DNA of 64,000 nt, taken from assembly GCF_000956475.1 (NCBI RefSeq), contig NZ_JYJB01000010.1, forward strand, positions 62,001-126,000. The letters run 5' to 3'. Every line of letters begins with the position of its first letter. Position 1 is the stretch's first letter. A program made the translations under genes and the position numbers. Source of the DNA: Microbacterium hydrocarbonoxydans. Its GTDB lineage: Bacteria; Actinomycetota; Actinomycetes; Actinomycetales; Microbacteriaceae. This document shows positions 17,265 to 26,396 of this stretch, one piece after another. The notes beneath the pieces are model-generated. The model worked only from the letters and a program-made list of their open reading frames with translations. It was not told the origin of the DNA and ran no database searches.

Positions 17265-18792
17265 GTCGCGCCTCGCGACGCTGACGAGCTGGAACTCCGA
17301 CTGGTCGGGACTCCGCGTCGCGGTGCTCGGACTGTCCATGACGGGCTTCGCTGTGGCGGACACGCTCACAGAACTGGGCGCCAAGGTGCTCGTGCTCTCG
17401 GAGTCGGCGGAGGAGGAGTACGAGCGACTGCTGCCGGTGATCGGTGCGGAGCTCGAACTCGGATCCCTCGCGGCCGTTCCTCAGACCCTCGTCGACTTCG
17501 AGCCGGAGGTCGTGATCGCCTCGCCGGGCTTCTCTCCGGCTCATCCTGTGATCCGCTGGGCTCAGAGCGAGGGCATCGCGATCTGGGGTGACGTCGAGCT
17601 CGCCTGGCGCGTGCGCGACAAGGTGACCCGCGCAGACGGAACGCCCGCGGAATGGGTGCTCATCACGGGGACGAACGGCAAGACCACGACCACGCAGCTC
17701 ACCGCGTCTCTGCTCGTGGAAGGCGGACTGCGAGCGGCGCCCTGCGGCAACATCGGGGTTCCGGTGCTCGACGCCGTGCGCGACCCGGCGGGCTTCGACG
17801 TACTGGTTGTCGAGCTGTCGAGCCATCAGCTCTGGTACATCGGCCAGTCCCAGCTCGAGGGGCAGCTGATCCCCTACGCCTCGGTGTGCCTGAACCTTGC
17901 GGATGACCACCTGGTCTGGCACGGCAGCGCCGAGGCCTACCGCGCCGCGAAGTCGTTCGTCTATCGCAACACGAAGGTCGCCTGCGTCTACAACAAGGCC
18001 GACGAGGCCACGCGTCGCATGGTGGAGGAAGCCGATGTCGTGGAGGGCGCCAGGGCGATCGGCTTCGACCTGGGCACCCCGGGGCCCAGCGACGTCGGCA
18101 TCGTGGAAGGTCTCCTGGTCGACCGCGCGTTCCTCGACGATCGGGCGCGCAGCGCCCTGGAGCTCACCACGCTCCGCGATCTCGAAGAGGCCGGTCTCGC
18201 CGCACCGCACATCGTGCAGAACATCCTCGCCGCCAGCGCTCTCGCCCGGTCGCTCGGAGTCGAGCCGGAGGCCATCCACTCGGCCCTGCAGAAGTTCGCG
18301 CTCGACGCGCACCGCATCCAGGTCGTGGCGCGGCACGCCGGTGTCACCTGGGTCGACGATTCGAAGGCCACGAACCCGCACGCGGCGGCGTCGTCGCTGC
18401 GCGCCTATCCCGGCGCGGTCTGGGTCGTCGGCGGGGATCTGAAGGGCGTCGACATCGCCGATCTCGTCGCCGAGGTCGGCGGCACGGCTCGCGCCGCGGT
18501 CGTGATCGGCGTCGAGCGTGAAGCCGTCATCACGGCATTCCGGCGACACGCGCCCGTGGTGCCGGTCTTCGAAGTGGATGCTGGCGAGACTGGTCAGGTC
18601 ATGAACCGTGTCGTGGAGATCGCGGCGGGGATCGCTGGTGACGAGGGGACGGTTCTGCTGGCCCCTGCGGCAGCATCCTTCGACCAGTTCTCCGGTTACG
18701 CGGATCGTGGCCGCCGCTTCGCCGAAGCGGTGCGGGAATGGATCGACCGGGGGAGAGCCGATGACTCAGGTGGCTCGCACTCCGCGCACTGA
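17254..18792 (+). CDS. murD: UDP-N-acetylmuramoyl-L-alanine--D-glutamate ligase
   Basis: This 512-residue Mur ligase adds D-Glu to UDP-MurNAc-L-Ala. The N-terminal Rossmann-like domain has VAVLGLSMTGFAVADTL. The ATP-binding motif GTNGKTTT lies at residues 139-146, and the DDSKATNPHAA segment of the C-terminal domain is typical of MurD. The length is slightly above average. The GTG start overlaps mraY by 11 bases, and the 3' end overlaps ftsW by 32 bases, so the genes are tightly packed. Confidence 0.96.
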   Translation: MSAESRLATLTSWNSDWSGLRVAVLGLSMTGFAVADTLTELGAKVLVLSESAEEEYERLLPVIGAELELGSLAAVPQTLVDFEPEVVIASPGFSPAHPVIRWAQSEGIAIWGDVELAWRVRDKVTRADGTPAEWVLITGTNGKTTTTQLTASLLVEGGLRAAPCGNIGVPVLDAVRDPAGFDVLVVELSSHQLWYIGQSQLEGQLIPYASVCLNLADDHLVWHGSAEAYRAAKSFVYRNTKVACVYNKADEATRRMVEEADVVEGARAIGFDLGTPGPSDVGIVEGLLVDRAFLDDRARSALELTTLRDLEEAGLAAPHIVQNILAASALARSLGVEPEAIHSALQKFALDAHRIQVVARHAGVTWVDDSKATNPHAAASSLRAYPGAVWVVGGDLKGVDIADLVAEVGGTARAAVVIGVEREAVITAFRRHAPVVPVFEVDAGETGQVMNRVVEIAAGIAGDEGTVLLAPAAASFDQFSGYADRGRRFAEAVREWIDRGRADDSGGSHSAH

Positions 18793-19966
18793 CACTTCCG
18801 GCGCATCGTCGCGCGGGTTCGCCGCCCGGGTCACGCTCGGCCGCCGCTTCACACCCGTGTCGACGGAGTTCCTGATGATCGCGTCGACGGCGCTGCTGCT
18901 GACGATCTTCGGGCTCGTGATGGTGCTCTCGGCGACCAGCGCCGACGCCGTGTCGAAGGGCGCCAACCCGATGGACGGCGCCATGAGGCAGGGCATCTTC
19001 GCCCTGCTCGGCATCCCGCTCATGTTCGTGATCTCACGGATGCCGATCTCGCTGCTGAAGAAGCTGGCCTGGCCCGCGCTGTTCGGCGCGGTGGCGCTGC
19101 AGATGCTCGTCTTCACCCCACTCGGCATCGAGGACGCAGGAAACCGCAACTGGATCAAGATCGCAGGGTTCACGCTGCAGCCGTCGGAGTTCCTCAAGCT
19201 CGCCCTGGCGGTCTGGATCGGCTACGTCCTGATGCGCAAGCAGACCATGCTCGGCACGTGGCACCAGGTGTTCATCCCCGTCGTTCCCGTGTCGGCACTC
19301 GCCATCGGGACCGTGCTGGCGGGCAAGGACCTGGGCACCTCGATGGTGCTCGTGCTCATCATGCTCGGCTGCCTGTTCTTCTCCGGCGTCAAGCTGCGGC
19401 TGTTCATCATCCCCGTGATCCTGGGCGTGCTCTCGGTGCTCGCGCTCGCCCTGACGAGCGAAGACCGGATGCGCCGCATCACGGCCGTCTGCTCGGACAT
19501 GAGCGACTACGAGAAGAACTGCTACCAGTCCATCCACGGCATGTGGGGCATGGCGACCGGCGGGATCTTCGGTGTCGGGCTCGGGAACTCGCAGGAGAAG
19601 TACGGCTGGCTTCCCGCAGCCGGCAACGACTTCATCTTCGCGATCGTCGGCGAGGAGCTCGGGCTCATCGGTTGCCTCGTCGTGCTCGCTCTGTTCGCGA
19701 CCTTCGCGATCGGCGTCTTCCACATCATCCGCAAGACGAACGATCCGTTCATCCGCATCGCCGCGGGGGGGATCACCGTCTGGATCGTCGGCCAGGCCAT
19801 CTTCAACATCGGCGTCGTGATCGGCCTCTTCCCGGTCATGGGCGTGCCGCTGCCGTTCATGTCGCAGGGCGGCACGGCGCTGCTCGCGGTGCTCATCGCG
19901 TGCGGGGTGCTGCTCGCCTTCGCTCGCACGATCCCCGCAGTCGAGCGGGGTAAAGTCACCAGGTGA
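18761..19966 (+). CDS. ftsW: septal peptidoglycan glycosyltransferase FtsW
   Basis: This 401-residue SEDS-family protein has about ten membrane helices and polymerises lipid II at the septum together with FtsI. Family segments include GNRNWIKIAGFTLQPSEFLKL, GKDLGTSMVL, and near the end NIGVVIGLFPVMGVPLPFMSQGG. The frame runs open upstream to 18608 inside murD. ATG 18761, with GGGAGAGCCG just before it, is the likely start and places a cytoplasmic tail of about 35 residues before the first helix. It overlaps murG by four bases (GTGA). Confidence 0.96.
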   Translation: MTQVARTPRTDTSGASSRGFAARVTLGRRFTPVSTEFLMIASTALLLTIFGLVMVLSATSADAVSKGANPMDGAMRQGIFALLGIPLMFVISRMPISLLKKLAWPALFGAVALQMLVFTPLGIEDAGNRNWIKIAGFTLQPSEFLKLALAVWIGYVLMRKQTMLGTWHQVFIPVVPVSALAIGTVLAGKDLGTSMVLVLIMLGCLFFSGVKLRLFIIPVILGVLSVLALALTSEDRMRRITAVCSDMSDYEKNCYQSIHGMWGMATGGIFGVGLGNSQEKYGWLPAAGNDFIFAIVGEELGLIGCLVVLALFATFAIGVFHIIRKTNDPFIRIAAGGITVWIVGQAIFNIGVVIGLFPVMGVPLPFMSQGGTALLAVLIACGVLLAFARTIPAVERGKVTR

Positions 19967-21045
19967 CCACGTACCTTCTTGCCGGCGGAGGCACCGCCGG
20001 CCATGTCAACCCCCTGCTCGCCGTCGCCGATGGGCTGCGCGAGCGGGATTCCGCGGCATCCGTCCTCGTGCTCGGCACGGCGGAAGGCCTCGAGTCGCGG
20101 CTGGTTCCGGCGCGCGGATACGAACTGCTCATCGTCGACAAGGTGCCATTCCCCCGACGGCCGAACCGTCAGGCCGCCGCGTTCCCCGGTCGGTTCCGCA
20201 GGGCGATCGCGCAGGTCCGCGAGCACATCCGCACTCATGGTGTCGATGTGGTCGTCGGCTTCGGCGGGTACGCCTCTGCTCCGGCGTACGTCGCGGCGCG
20301 TCGTGAGGGCGTGCCCTTCGTGGTGCACGAGGCCAATGCGAAGCCCGGCCTCGCGAACGTGCTCGGCGCCCGTCGCGCGGCCGCGACGGGTGTCGCGTTC
20401 GACGGCACGCCGTTGCGCGGTGGCGAGGTCGTCGGCATGCCGCTGCGTCGCGAGGTCATCGATCTCGATCGTGCGGCCCGCCGCGACGAAGCCGCGGAGT
20501 ACTTCGGATTGGATGCCGCGCGCCCCGTGCTCCTGGTGTTCGGCGGCTCCCTCGGGGCGCAGCGGCTGAACGATGCCCTGGCTGGATCGTGGGCCGACAT
20601 CCTCGCGGCGGGCTGGCAGCTGCTGCACGTGACGGGTGAGCGCAGCGACCTCGAGGATCCGCAGGTGCCCGGCTACGCGATGCGCCGCTACGTCGACCGC
20701 ATGGACCTCGCCTTCGCTCTCGCCGACCTGATCGTGTCGCGCTCCGGTGCGGCGACCGTCAGCGAGATCAGCGCACTCGGAATCCCCGCCCTGTACGTGC
20801 CCTACTCGGTCGGCAACGGCGAGCAGCGGCTGAACGCGGCGTCGGCCGTGGCCGCAGGAGCCGCCGAGCTGCTCGACGACGCGACCTTCGACGGCGACGC
20901 GGTGCGTCGCATCGTCGTCCCCCTGCTCGGCGATGCCGAACGCCTCGAGCGGATGTCGGCGGCGGCCGAGCAGGTCGGAACCCGAAGCGGTACCGACAAC
21001 GTCATCGCGCTCGTCGACCGGGCGCTGTCGGCCGCCGATCGCTGA
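19963..21045 (+). CDS. murG: undecaprenyldiphospho-muramoylpentapeptide beta-N-acetylglucosaminyltransferase
   Basis: This 360-residue GT-B glycosyltransferase adds GlcNAc to lipid I, forming lipid II on the inner face of the membrane. The N-terminal LLAGGGTAGHVNPLLA glycine-rich loop, GFGGYASAPAYVAA, HEANAKPGLAN and the C-terminal SRSGAATVSEISALGIPALYVPY are all hallmarks. The GTG start overlaps the ftsW stop. The neighbour order ftsW-murG-murC is standard. Confidence 0.97.
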   Translation: MTTYLLAGGGTAGHVNPLLAVADGLRERDSAASVLVLGTAEGLESRLVPARGYELLIVDKVPFPRRPNRQAAAFPGRFRRAIAQVREHIRTHGVDVVVGFGGYASAPAYVAARREGVPFVVHEANAKPGLANVLGARRAAATGVAFDGTPLRGGEVVGMPLRREVIDLDRAARRDEAAEYFGLDAARPVLLVFGGSLGAQRLNDALAGSWADILAAGWQLLHVTGERSDLEDPQVPGYAMRRYVDRMDLAFALADLIVSRSGAATVSEISALGIPALYVPYSVGNGEQRLNAASAVAAGAAELLDDATFDGDAVRRIVVPLLGDAERLERMSAAAEQVGTRSGTDNVIALVDRALSAADR

Positions 21046-21067
21046 GCGCGCACCTCGTGACGAAACG

Positions 21068-21073
21068 TAGACT
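21068..21073 (+). promoter_or_regulatory. candidate -10 box TAGACT before murC
   Basis: TAGACT lies nine bases before the murC ATG, so an internal promoter inside the dcw cluster could give an almost leaderless murC-ftsQ transcript. The box sits in the 37-base murG-murC gap. No clear -35. Confidence 0.45.
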
Positions 21074-21082
21074 GGACAAGCC

Positions 21083-22483
21083 ATGATCAGACCCGACCTC
21101 TCCCTCCCGATTCCCGAGAGCATCACCTCCGCGCACTTCATCGGCATCGGCGGCTCGGGGATGAGCGGCCTCGCCAGGATGTTCCTCGACGCCGGCATCC
21201 GCGTGTCTGGTTCCGATCGCGCCGACAGTGCGAATCTGCGAGCGCTGGCCGCGGCGGGGGCCACCGTCCACGTCGGTCACGACGCCGCCCATCTCGGTGA
21301 CGCCGACACCGTCGTGCACACGGGGGCGATCTGGCCCGAGAACCCCGAGTTCGTGCTCGCCAAGGAACGCGGTCTGCATGTCATCCACCGCTCCCAGGCG
21401 CTGCACTGGCTCATCGGGTCCCGCCGCCTCGTCTCCGTCGCCGGTGCTCACGGCAAGACGACGTCCACCGGGATGATCGTGACCGCGCTCCAGGCGCTCG
21501 GCGCGGACCCGAGCTTCGTCAACGGCGGCGTGATCGAGCAGCTCGGCACGTCGAGCGCGACCGGCTCCGGCGAGCTCTTCGTGATCGAGGCCGACGAATC
21601 CGACGGCACCTTCCTGCTGTACGACACCGCGGTCGCCCTCATCACGAACGTCGACCCCGATCACCTCGATCACTACGGTTCGGACGAGGCGTTCCATGAC
21701 GCCTTCGTGCGATTCGCGAATGCTGCGACCGAGGCCGTCGTCATCTCGAGCGACGACGCTGGTGCACTGCGCGTGACCGCGGGGATCACCCACCCGAACG
21801 TGATCACGTTCGGGCTCGCGGACACGGCGAACGTGCGTATCAGCGAGGTCAGGGCGGAGGCGGGCGTGTCCGCGACGATCACCCACGCGGGCGAGAGCGT
21901 CCGCCTGCAGCTCGCGGTTCCGGGGCTGCACAACGCGATCAACGCGGCCGGTGCCATCACGGTCCTGCGAGCCCTGGGCTTCGGCCTGGAGGAGTCGGCA
22001 CGTGCGGTCGAAGGATTCGCCGGTACGGTCCGTCGCCTGGAGAAGCATGGGCAGGAGCGCGGCGTCACGGTATACGACGACTACTCGCACCATCCGACCG
22101 AGGTGCGCGCAGCGCTCGAGGCCATGCGCTCGATCGCGGGCACGGGGCGGATCATCGCCATCCAGCAGCCGCACACCTACTCGCGCACGCAGCACATGTT
22201 CCGGGAGTTCGCCGAGGTTCTCGAGACCTATGCGGATCACACCGTGATGCTCGACGTGTACGGAGCCCGGGAGGATCCGGTGCCCGGTGTCACCGGCGAG
22301 CTGGTGAGCGGCGCGTTCGAGGACCAGACCAACGTGCACTATGTCGCCGACTGGCAGCAGGCCGCCGACTACACCGCAGGCGTCGCTCGCGAGGGTGACT
22401 TCGTCATCACTCTCGGCTGCGGCAACGTGTACCAGATCATCCCGCAGGTGCTGGAGTCGCTGCGCGGATCCGCCGAGGGCTGA
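21083..22483 (+). CDS. murC: UDP-N-acetylmuramate--L-alanine ligase
   Basis: This 466-residue Mur ligase starts the stem peptide by adding L-Ala to UDP-MurNAc. The N-terminal [15 protein letters not shown] nucleotide-binding loop and the GAHGKTT motif at residues 121-127 (His in place of the Asn found in MurD/F) are typical of MurC. The [15 protein letters not shown] segment near residue 330 is a further signature. The gene lies between murG and ftsQ, with three bases to ftsQ. Confidence 0.97.
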   Translation: MIRPDLSLPIPESITSAHFIGIGGSGMSGLARMFLDAGIRVSGSDRADSANLRALAAAGATVHVGHDAAHLGDADTVVHTGAIWPENPEFVLAKERGLHVIHRSQALHWLIGSRRLVSVAGAHGKTTSTGMIVTALQALGADPSFVNGGVIEQLGTSSATGSGELFVIEADESDGTFLLYDTAVALITNVDPDHLDHYGSDEAFHDAFVRFANAATEAVVISSDDAGALRVTAGITHPNVITFGLADTANVRISEVRAEAGVSATITHAGESVRLQLAVPGLHNAINAAGAITVLRALGFGLEESARAVEGFAGTVRRLEKHGQERGVTVYDDYSHHPTEVRAALEAMRSIAGTGRIIAIQQPHTYSRTQHMFREFAEVLETYADHTVMLDVYGAREDPVPGVTGELVSGAFEDQTNVHYVADWQQAADYTAGVAREGDFVITLGCGNVYQIIPQVLESLRGSAEG

Positions 22484-22486
22484 TCC

Positions 22487-23386
22487 GTGCGCCGGCCCGC
22501 TCCGCTCCCGGCAGAACGGGAGAGCGCACGCGAGAAGGCGGCGCCGGCTCGGCCGGTCTCCCGCATCCGCGAGATCGCGGAGCCGGATGACGCTGTCGAA
22601 CCGGCAGCAGAGACGGCGGAGGTCGAGCAGCCGACGAGTGCGCGCGACGTCTGGCGTGCAGCGCGCGCCAGACGTCGCGCGCTGCGTTCGGAGATCCGCC
22701 GTTTCACGCAGCGGTCCCGCCGTCGGCGCATCATCTGGCTGAGCGCGATCGGCGCCGTCGTCCTCTTGATCGGCGGCAGCCTCGCCGCCGCGTACAGCCC
22801 TCTGTTCGCCGTGCAGAAGATCACCGTCGTCGGCGCGACGACGCTCGACCCGGCCGCGGTGGAGTCGGCGCTCGACGCCCAGCTCGGCACGCCGCTGGCC
22901 CTCGTCGACACGAGCAAGGTCAAGGCCGCTCTGCTCGCCTTTCCGCTGATCGAGACATACGCGCTCGAGGCGAGGCCGCCGCACGATCTCACGGTCCGGA
23001 TCGTCGAGCGCACCCCGGTCGGAGTCATTCGCTCGGATGCCGGCTACACCCTCGTGGACGCAGCGGGCGTCGTGCTCTCGACCACGACCGACCAGCCCGC
23101 GGGGCAGCCGCTGCTGGAGATCACCGGCGGTACCGATTCGAGGGCGTTCGAGAGCGCGGGCCTGGTGGTCCGCTCCCTCCCGGCCGACGTCCGCGCGGCA
23201 CTGACCGGCGTGCGCGCGAGCACGGCAGACGACGTGACGCTCACGCTCAGCAGCGGCCTCACGGTGATATGGGGGAGCGCCGACGAGTCTGCGCTCAAGG
23301 GAATCGTCCTCGCGGATGCGATCGCGGCTCACCCCGATGCAGCGTCGATCGACGTCACCTCGCCTGACGTCGCCGTCATCGGCTGA
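22487..23386 (+). CDS. ftsQ: cell division protein FtsQ
   Basis: This 299-residue bitopic division protein has a long Arg/Ala/Glu-rich cytoplasmic tail (residues 1-82), one membrane helix (about 83-103) and an extracellular POTRA domain that opens with FAVQKITVVGATTLDPAAV. The FtsQ region YTLVDAAGVVL follows. It links early and late divisome proteins with FtsL/FtsB. The start is GTG, just after murC. A perfect 17-base inverted repeat lies within codons 52-66 (see separate feature). Confidence 0.92.
   Translation: MRRPAPLPAERESAREKAAPARPVSRIREIAEPDDAVEPAAETAEVEQPTSARDVWRAARARRRALRSEIRRFTQRSRRRRIIWLSAIGAVVLLIGGSLAAAYSPLFAVQKITVVGATTLDPAAVESALDAQLGTPLALVDTSKVKAALLAFPLIETYALEARPPHDLTVRIVERTPVGVIRSDAGYTLVDAAGVVLSTTTDQPAGQPLLEITGGTDSRAFESAGLVVRSLPADVRAALTGVRASTADDVTLTLSSGLTVIWGSADESALKGIVLADAIAAHPDAASIDVTSPDVAVIG
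22640..22682. repeat. perfect 17-base inverted repeat inside ftsQ
   Basis: GCGCGCGACGTCTGGCG at 22640-22656 is repeated in reverse complement at 22666-22682 around a nine-base loop. The transcript would form a very stable hairpin in the cytoplasmic-tail coding part. No T run follows. Confidence 0.85.
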
Positions 23387-23482
23387 CCGGTTTCACCGGC
23401 AAACGCGCGACACGCCCGCGTGGCTGCGGGCGCGCGCAACCGTGGCGCTTACCTTCGAACAAGAGAAACCGATACTGGGAAA

Positions 23483-23505
23483 TACTTTACACCTCTAGTT
23501 GAGGT
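23483..23505 (+). promoter_or_regulatory. AT-rich leader with dyad upstream of ftsZ
   Basis: The 182-base ftsQ-ftsZ gap contains an AT-rich patch unlike the rest of the window. TACTTT at 23483-23488 is a possible -10. The dyad ACCTC-tagtt-GAGGT at 23491-23505 follows it. Separate ftsZ promoters in this gap are common in actinobacteria. The dyad could be an operator or a transcript hairpin. Confidence 0.4.
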
Positions 23506-23568
23506 TTAAGGTTCACATTCCGATATCGGCCAGAAAACGTAGAAGGCTCGACTATTCGGAGGCCGGCC

Positions 23569-24708
23569 ATGAGCCAGAACCAGAACTACCTCGCCGTGAT
23601 CAAGGTCGTCGGCGTCGGCGGTGGCGGCGTCAACGCCGTCAACCGCATGATCGACCTCGGCCTCCGCGGAGTCGAGTTCATCGCCGTCAACACGGACGCG
23701 CAGGCGCTGCTGATGAGTGACGCCGACGTCAAGCTCGACGTTGGACGAGAACTCACTCGCGGCCTCGGCGCCGGTGCGGACCCGGAGGTCGGCCGTCGTG
23801 CCGCCGAGGACCACGCGGAGGAGATCGAGCAGGCGCTGACCGGCGCAGACATGGTCTTCGTCACTGCCGGCGAGGGCGGCGGCACCGGAACCGGTGGCGC
23901 TCCCGTCGTCGCGCGCATCGCGAAGTCGATCGGCGCGCTCACCATCGGCGTCGTCACGAAGCCCTTCTCCTTCGAGGGTCGCCGCCGGCAGAGCCAGGCC
24001 GAGGCGGGCGTCGCGAAGCTGAAGGAAGAGGTCGACACTCTCATCGTCGTCCCCAACGACCGTCTGCTGGAGATCAGCGATCGCGGCATCTCGATGATCG
24101 AGGCCTTCGCCACGGCAGACCAGGTGCTCCTCGCCGGTGTGCAGGGCATCACCGACCTGATCACGACCCCGGGTCTGATCAACCTCGACTTCGCCGACGT
24201 CAAGTCGGTCATGCAGGGTGCGGGGTCGGCGCTCATGGGCATCGGCTCCGCGCGCGGCGCCGACAGGGCGATCAAGGCGGCCGAGCTGGCCGTCGAATCG
24301 CCACTGCTCGAGGCCTCGATCGAGGGAGCGCACGGCGTGCTGCTCTCGATCCAGGGTGGTTCGAACCTCGGCATCTTCGAGATCCACGACGCTGCCGATC
24401 TCGTCAAGGAAGCGGCACACCCCGAGGCGAACATCATCTTCGGTACGGTCATCGACGACACCCTCGGCGACGAGGTGCGGGTGACGGTGATCGCCGCGGG
24501 CTTCGACGGCGGCGAACCGTCTCTGCGCCTCGACCCGATGGTCGTCTCCCGGCCCGAGCCCGCCGTTCTTCCCGAGGTCTCCCTCTCCGAGACCGAGCCG
24601 GAGAAGAAGGACGCCGTCGAGGTCGACACCACGCCGCGATACACGACCACCAGCATCGAGCCGGCGATCGTCGATGACGACATCGACATCCCCGAATTCC
24701 TGAAGTGA
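23569..24708 (+). CDS. ftsZ: cell division GTPase FtsZ
   Basis: This 379-residue tubulin homolog forms the Z ring that directs septum assembly. The N-terminal [16 protein letters not shown] binds nucleotide, and the tubulin signature [10 protein letters not shown] starts at residue 103. NTDAQAL and the T7-loop region near 205 ([11 protein letters not shown]) provide the catalytic aspartates. A variable linker of about 50 residues leads to the conserved C-terminal peptide DIDIPEFLK, which binds SepF and FtsW-type partners. The ribosome site GGAGG precedes the ATG. The stop overlaps the GTG that opens the yggS frame. Confidence 0.98.
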   Translation: MSQNQNYLAVIKVVGVGGGGVNAVNRMIDLGLRGVEFIAVNTDAQALLMSDADVKLDVGRELTRGLGAGADPEVGRRAAEDHAEEIEQALTGADMVFVTAGEGGGTGTGGAPVVARIAKSIGALTIGVVTKPFSFEGRRRQSQAEAGVAKLKEEVDTLIVVPNDRLLEISDRGISMIEAFATADQVLLAGVQGITDLITTPGLINLDFADVKSVMQGAGSALMGIGSARGADRAIKAAELAVESPLLEASIEGAHGVLLSIQGGSNLGIFEIHDAADLVKEAAHPEANIIFGTVIDDTLGDEVRVTVIAAGFDGGEPSLRLDPMVVSRPEPAVLPEVSLSETEPEKKDAVEVDTTPRYTTTSIEPAIVDDDIDIPEFLK

Positions 24709-25430
24709 CTGAGGGGTGGGTTGCTGAGCCTGTCGAAGCACAGGAACCCATGGGCCTGCAGTCGCGGCTGTCGGCGGTCGATCAGAAGATCGCCGACGCC
24801 GCGCGCCTCGCCGGGCGCGATCCGGGTGAGATCACCCGAATCGTCGTGACGAAGTTCCATCCCGCATCTCTCGTGCGCGACCTGCATTCGCTGGGCGTGC
24901 GCGAGGCGGGGGAGAACCGCCAGCAGGAACTCAGCGCGAAGACGGCGGCACTCGCCGATCTCGACGACCTGCGCTGGCACTTCATCGGACAGGCGCAGAC
25001 CAACAAGGCCGTGGCCATCCGGCGCAGCGCCGATGCGGTGCATTCGGTCGACCGCGATCGTCTGGCCGATGCGCTGCACCGTGCCGCGGAGGATGACAGC
25101 ATCCTCGACGTCCTGGTGCAGATCAACCTCACCGACGACCCTGGTCGGGGCGGGGTGGCCCCCGAACGCGCGGACGCCCTTGCGGAGCACGTGCTCTCGC
25201 TTCCGTCGCTGCGGCTGCGCGGGGTCATGGCGGTCGCGCCTCTCGACGAGGAACCCGCGTCGGCGTTCGCGCGTCTGCGAACCGTGGCCGACGGCATCCG
25301 CTCGCTCGAGCCGGCAGCCGACTGGATATCCGCGGGTATGACCGGCGATTTCGCCGAGGCCATCTCTGCGGGTGCGACACACCTGCGGATCGGTTCCGCA
25401 ATCACGGGACCCCGGCCGGACCGGGGTTAA
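24705..25430 (+). CDS. YggS/YlmE-family pyridoxal phosphate-binding protein
   Basis: This protein of the PLPBP family (YggS/YlmE) controls pyridoxal phosphate and amino acid balance and is conserved after fts[14 protein letters not shown] holds the PLP Lys. [17 protein letters not shown] and [12 protein letters not shown] are further signatures. Two starts are possible. GTG 24705 overlaps the ftsZ stop (GTGA) and gives 241 residues. ATG 24750 has AGGA before it and gives 226 residues, closer to the family N-terminus. The 45 bases between hold a TGAGCCTGTCGAAGC repeat-like motif, so the extra 15 residues may come from a repeat. Confidence 0.9.
   Translation: MTEGWVAEPVEAQEPMGLQSRLSAVDQKIADAARLAGRDPGEITRIVVTKFHPASLVRDLHSLGVREAGENRQQELSAKTAALADLDDLRWHFIGQAQTNKAVAIRRSADAVHSVDRDRLADALHRAAEDDSILDVLVQINLTDDPGRGGVAPERADALAEHVLSLPSLRLRGVMAVAPLDEEPASAFARLRTVADGIRSLEPAADWISAGMTGDFAEAISAGATHLRIGSAITGPRPDRG
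24720..24740 (+). repeat. TGAGCCTGTCGAA repeat-type motif at the ftsZ-yggS junction
   Basis: GTTGCTGAGCCTGTCGAAGC resembles the TTCGACAGGCTCA motif known to recur in many copies in actinobacterial genomes. Only one clear copy was seen in this window, so its repeat status rests on general knowledge. Confidence 0.5.
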
Positions 25431-25473
25431 CCTGTGACAAGACCCGCCCGAATCGTTCGAACCGGAGGACACA

Positions 25474-25941
25474 ATGGGTAACCCGCTGAAGAAGACCATG
25501 GTGTATCTCGGCCTCGCCGACGAGGAAGAGGTCTACGAAGAAGAGACGCAGGCGCCGGCCCGCTCGCACCGCGAGCGCGAGCGTGAAGAGCCGGCACCGG
25601 CTCCCGTCACGCCGCTTCGCCGTCCCGTCGCCGTGCGTCAGCCCGCAGGAGGGGCAGTGAACGAGATCCTCACCGTGCATCCCAAGCAGTACCGCGATGC
25701 TCAGCTGATCGCTGAGAGCTTCCGCGAGGGCGTGCCGGTCATCATCAACCTCTCGCAGATGAGCGATGCGGACGCCCGCCGTCTGATCGACTTCGCCAGC
25801 GGTCTCTCCCTCGGCCTGTACGGCCGGATCGAGCGCGTCACCTCGAAGGTGTTCCTGCTCTCGCCGGAGAACATCGCGGTCTCGGGTCACGGGGGAATCG
25901 CCCACGCAGACGCCGAGTCTGCGGGCTTCGACCAGCAGTAA
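25474..25941 (+). CDS. sepF: cell division protein SepF
   Basis: This 155-residue protein anchors FtsZ to the membrane in Gram-positive bacteria and is the main FtsZ anchor in actinobacteria. The N-terminal [19 protein letters not shown] forms the amphipathic membrane helix. An acidic/Arg/Pro linker (about residues 20-58) precedes the SepF core with [31 protein letters not shown] and VFLLSP. ATG 25474 has GGAGG before it. It is in the standard order ftsZ-yggS-sepF-yggT-divIVA. Confidence 0.97.
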   Translation: MGNPLKKTMVYLGLADEEEVYEEETQAPARSHREREREEPAPAPVTPLRRPVAVRQPAGGAVNEILTVHPKQYRDAQLIAESFREGVPVIINLSQMSDADARRLIDFASGLSLGLYGRIERVTSKVFLLSPENIAVSGHGGIAHADAESAGFDQQ

Positions 25942-25944
25942 CCC

Positions 25945-26241
25945 GTGGGGTTCGTCTCGCCTATCGCGAGCATCGTCCATCTGGCGCTGCTGCTGTATCT
26001 TCTCGTCCTGTTCGCACGTCTGATCCTCGACTACATCCCGATGTTCAATCGCGGGTGGCGTCCGAAGGGCGCGGGCCTGGTCGCCGCCGAGGTCGTGTAC
26101 ACCGTGACCGACCCGCCCATCCGGTTCTTCCGGCGCATCATCCCGCCGTTGCGAATCGGCGCGATCTCGCTGGACTTCGGCTTCTCGCTGGTCGTCCTCG
26201 TCGTGCTCATACTCATGAACATCGTGCGGATCTTCATCTGA
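25945..26241 (+). CDS. YggT-family membrane protein
   Basis: This 98-residue protein has two membrane helices (about residues 5-28 and 70-92) separated by a conserved loop, VYTVTDPPIRFFRRIIPP, that defines the YggT family. The family is linked to division and envelope integrity through its place after sepF, but its precise activity is unknown. GTG starts three bases after the sepF stop. Confidence 0.92.
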   Translation: MGFVSPIASIVHLALLLYLLVLFARLILDYIPMFNRGWRPKGAGLVAAEVVYTVTDPPIRFFRRIIPPLRIGAISLDFGFSLVVLVVLILMNIVRIFI

Positions 26242-26304
26242 CATATCGCCGGGCAGTTCCCCGTGCCTGAGTGTCGCGGCATCGCGGCTGACAGACGCGG
26301 GGAC

Positions 26305-26310
26305 TATGCT
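26305..26310 (+). promoter_or_regulatory. candidate -10 box TATGCT before divIVA
   Basis: TATGCT lies 87 bases upstream of the divIVA ATG in the 155-base gap after yggT. A matching -35 is not evident. A separate divIVA promoter is expected from related species. Confidence 0.4.
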
Positions 26311-26396
26311 TGGCTCGCAGGTGCGCGCCCCGGGTTCGCGCCACATAACGAAACGCCGTTCATCGAACTGGCACCGAACTCATCGAAGGAGCCACC

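Noticed and set aside
21002..23332. A 776-residue open frame on the minus strand
   Set aside because: It is antisense to murC and ftsQ and has no recognisable motif.
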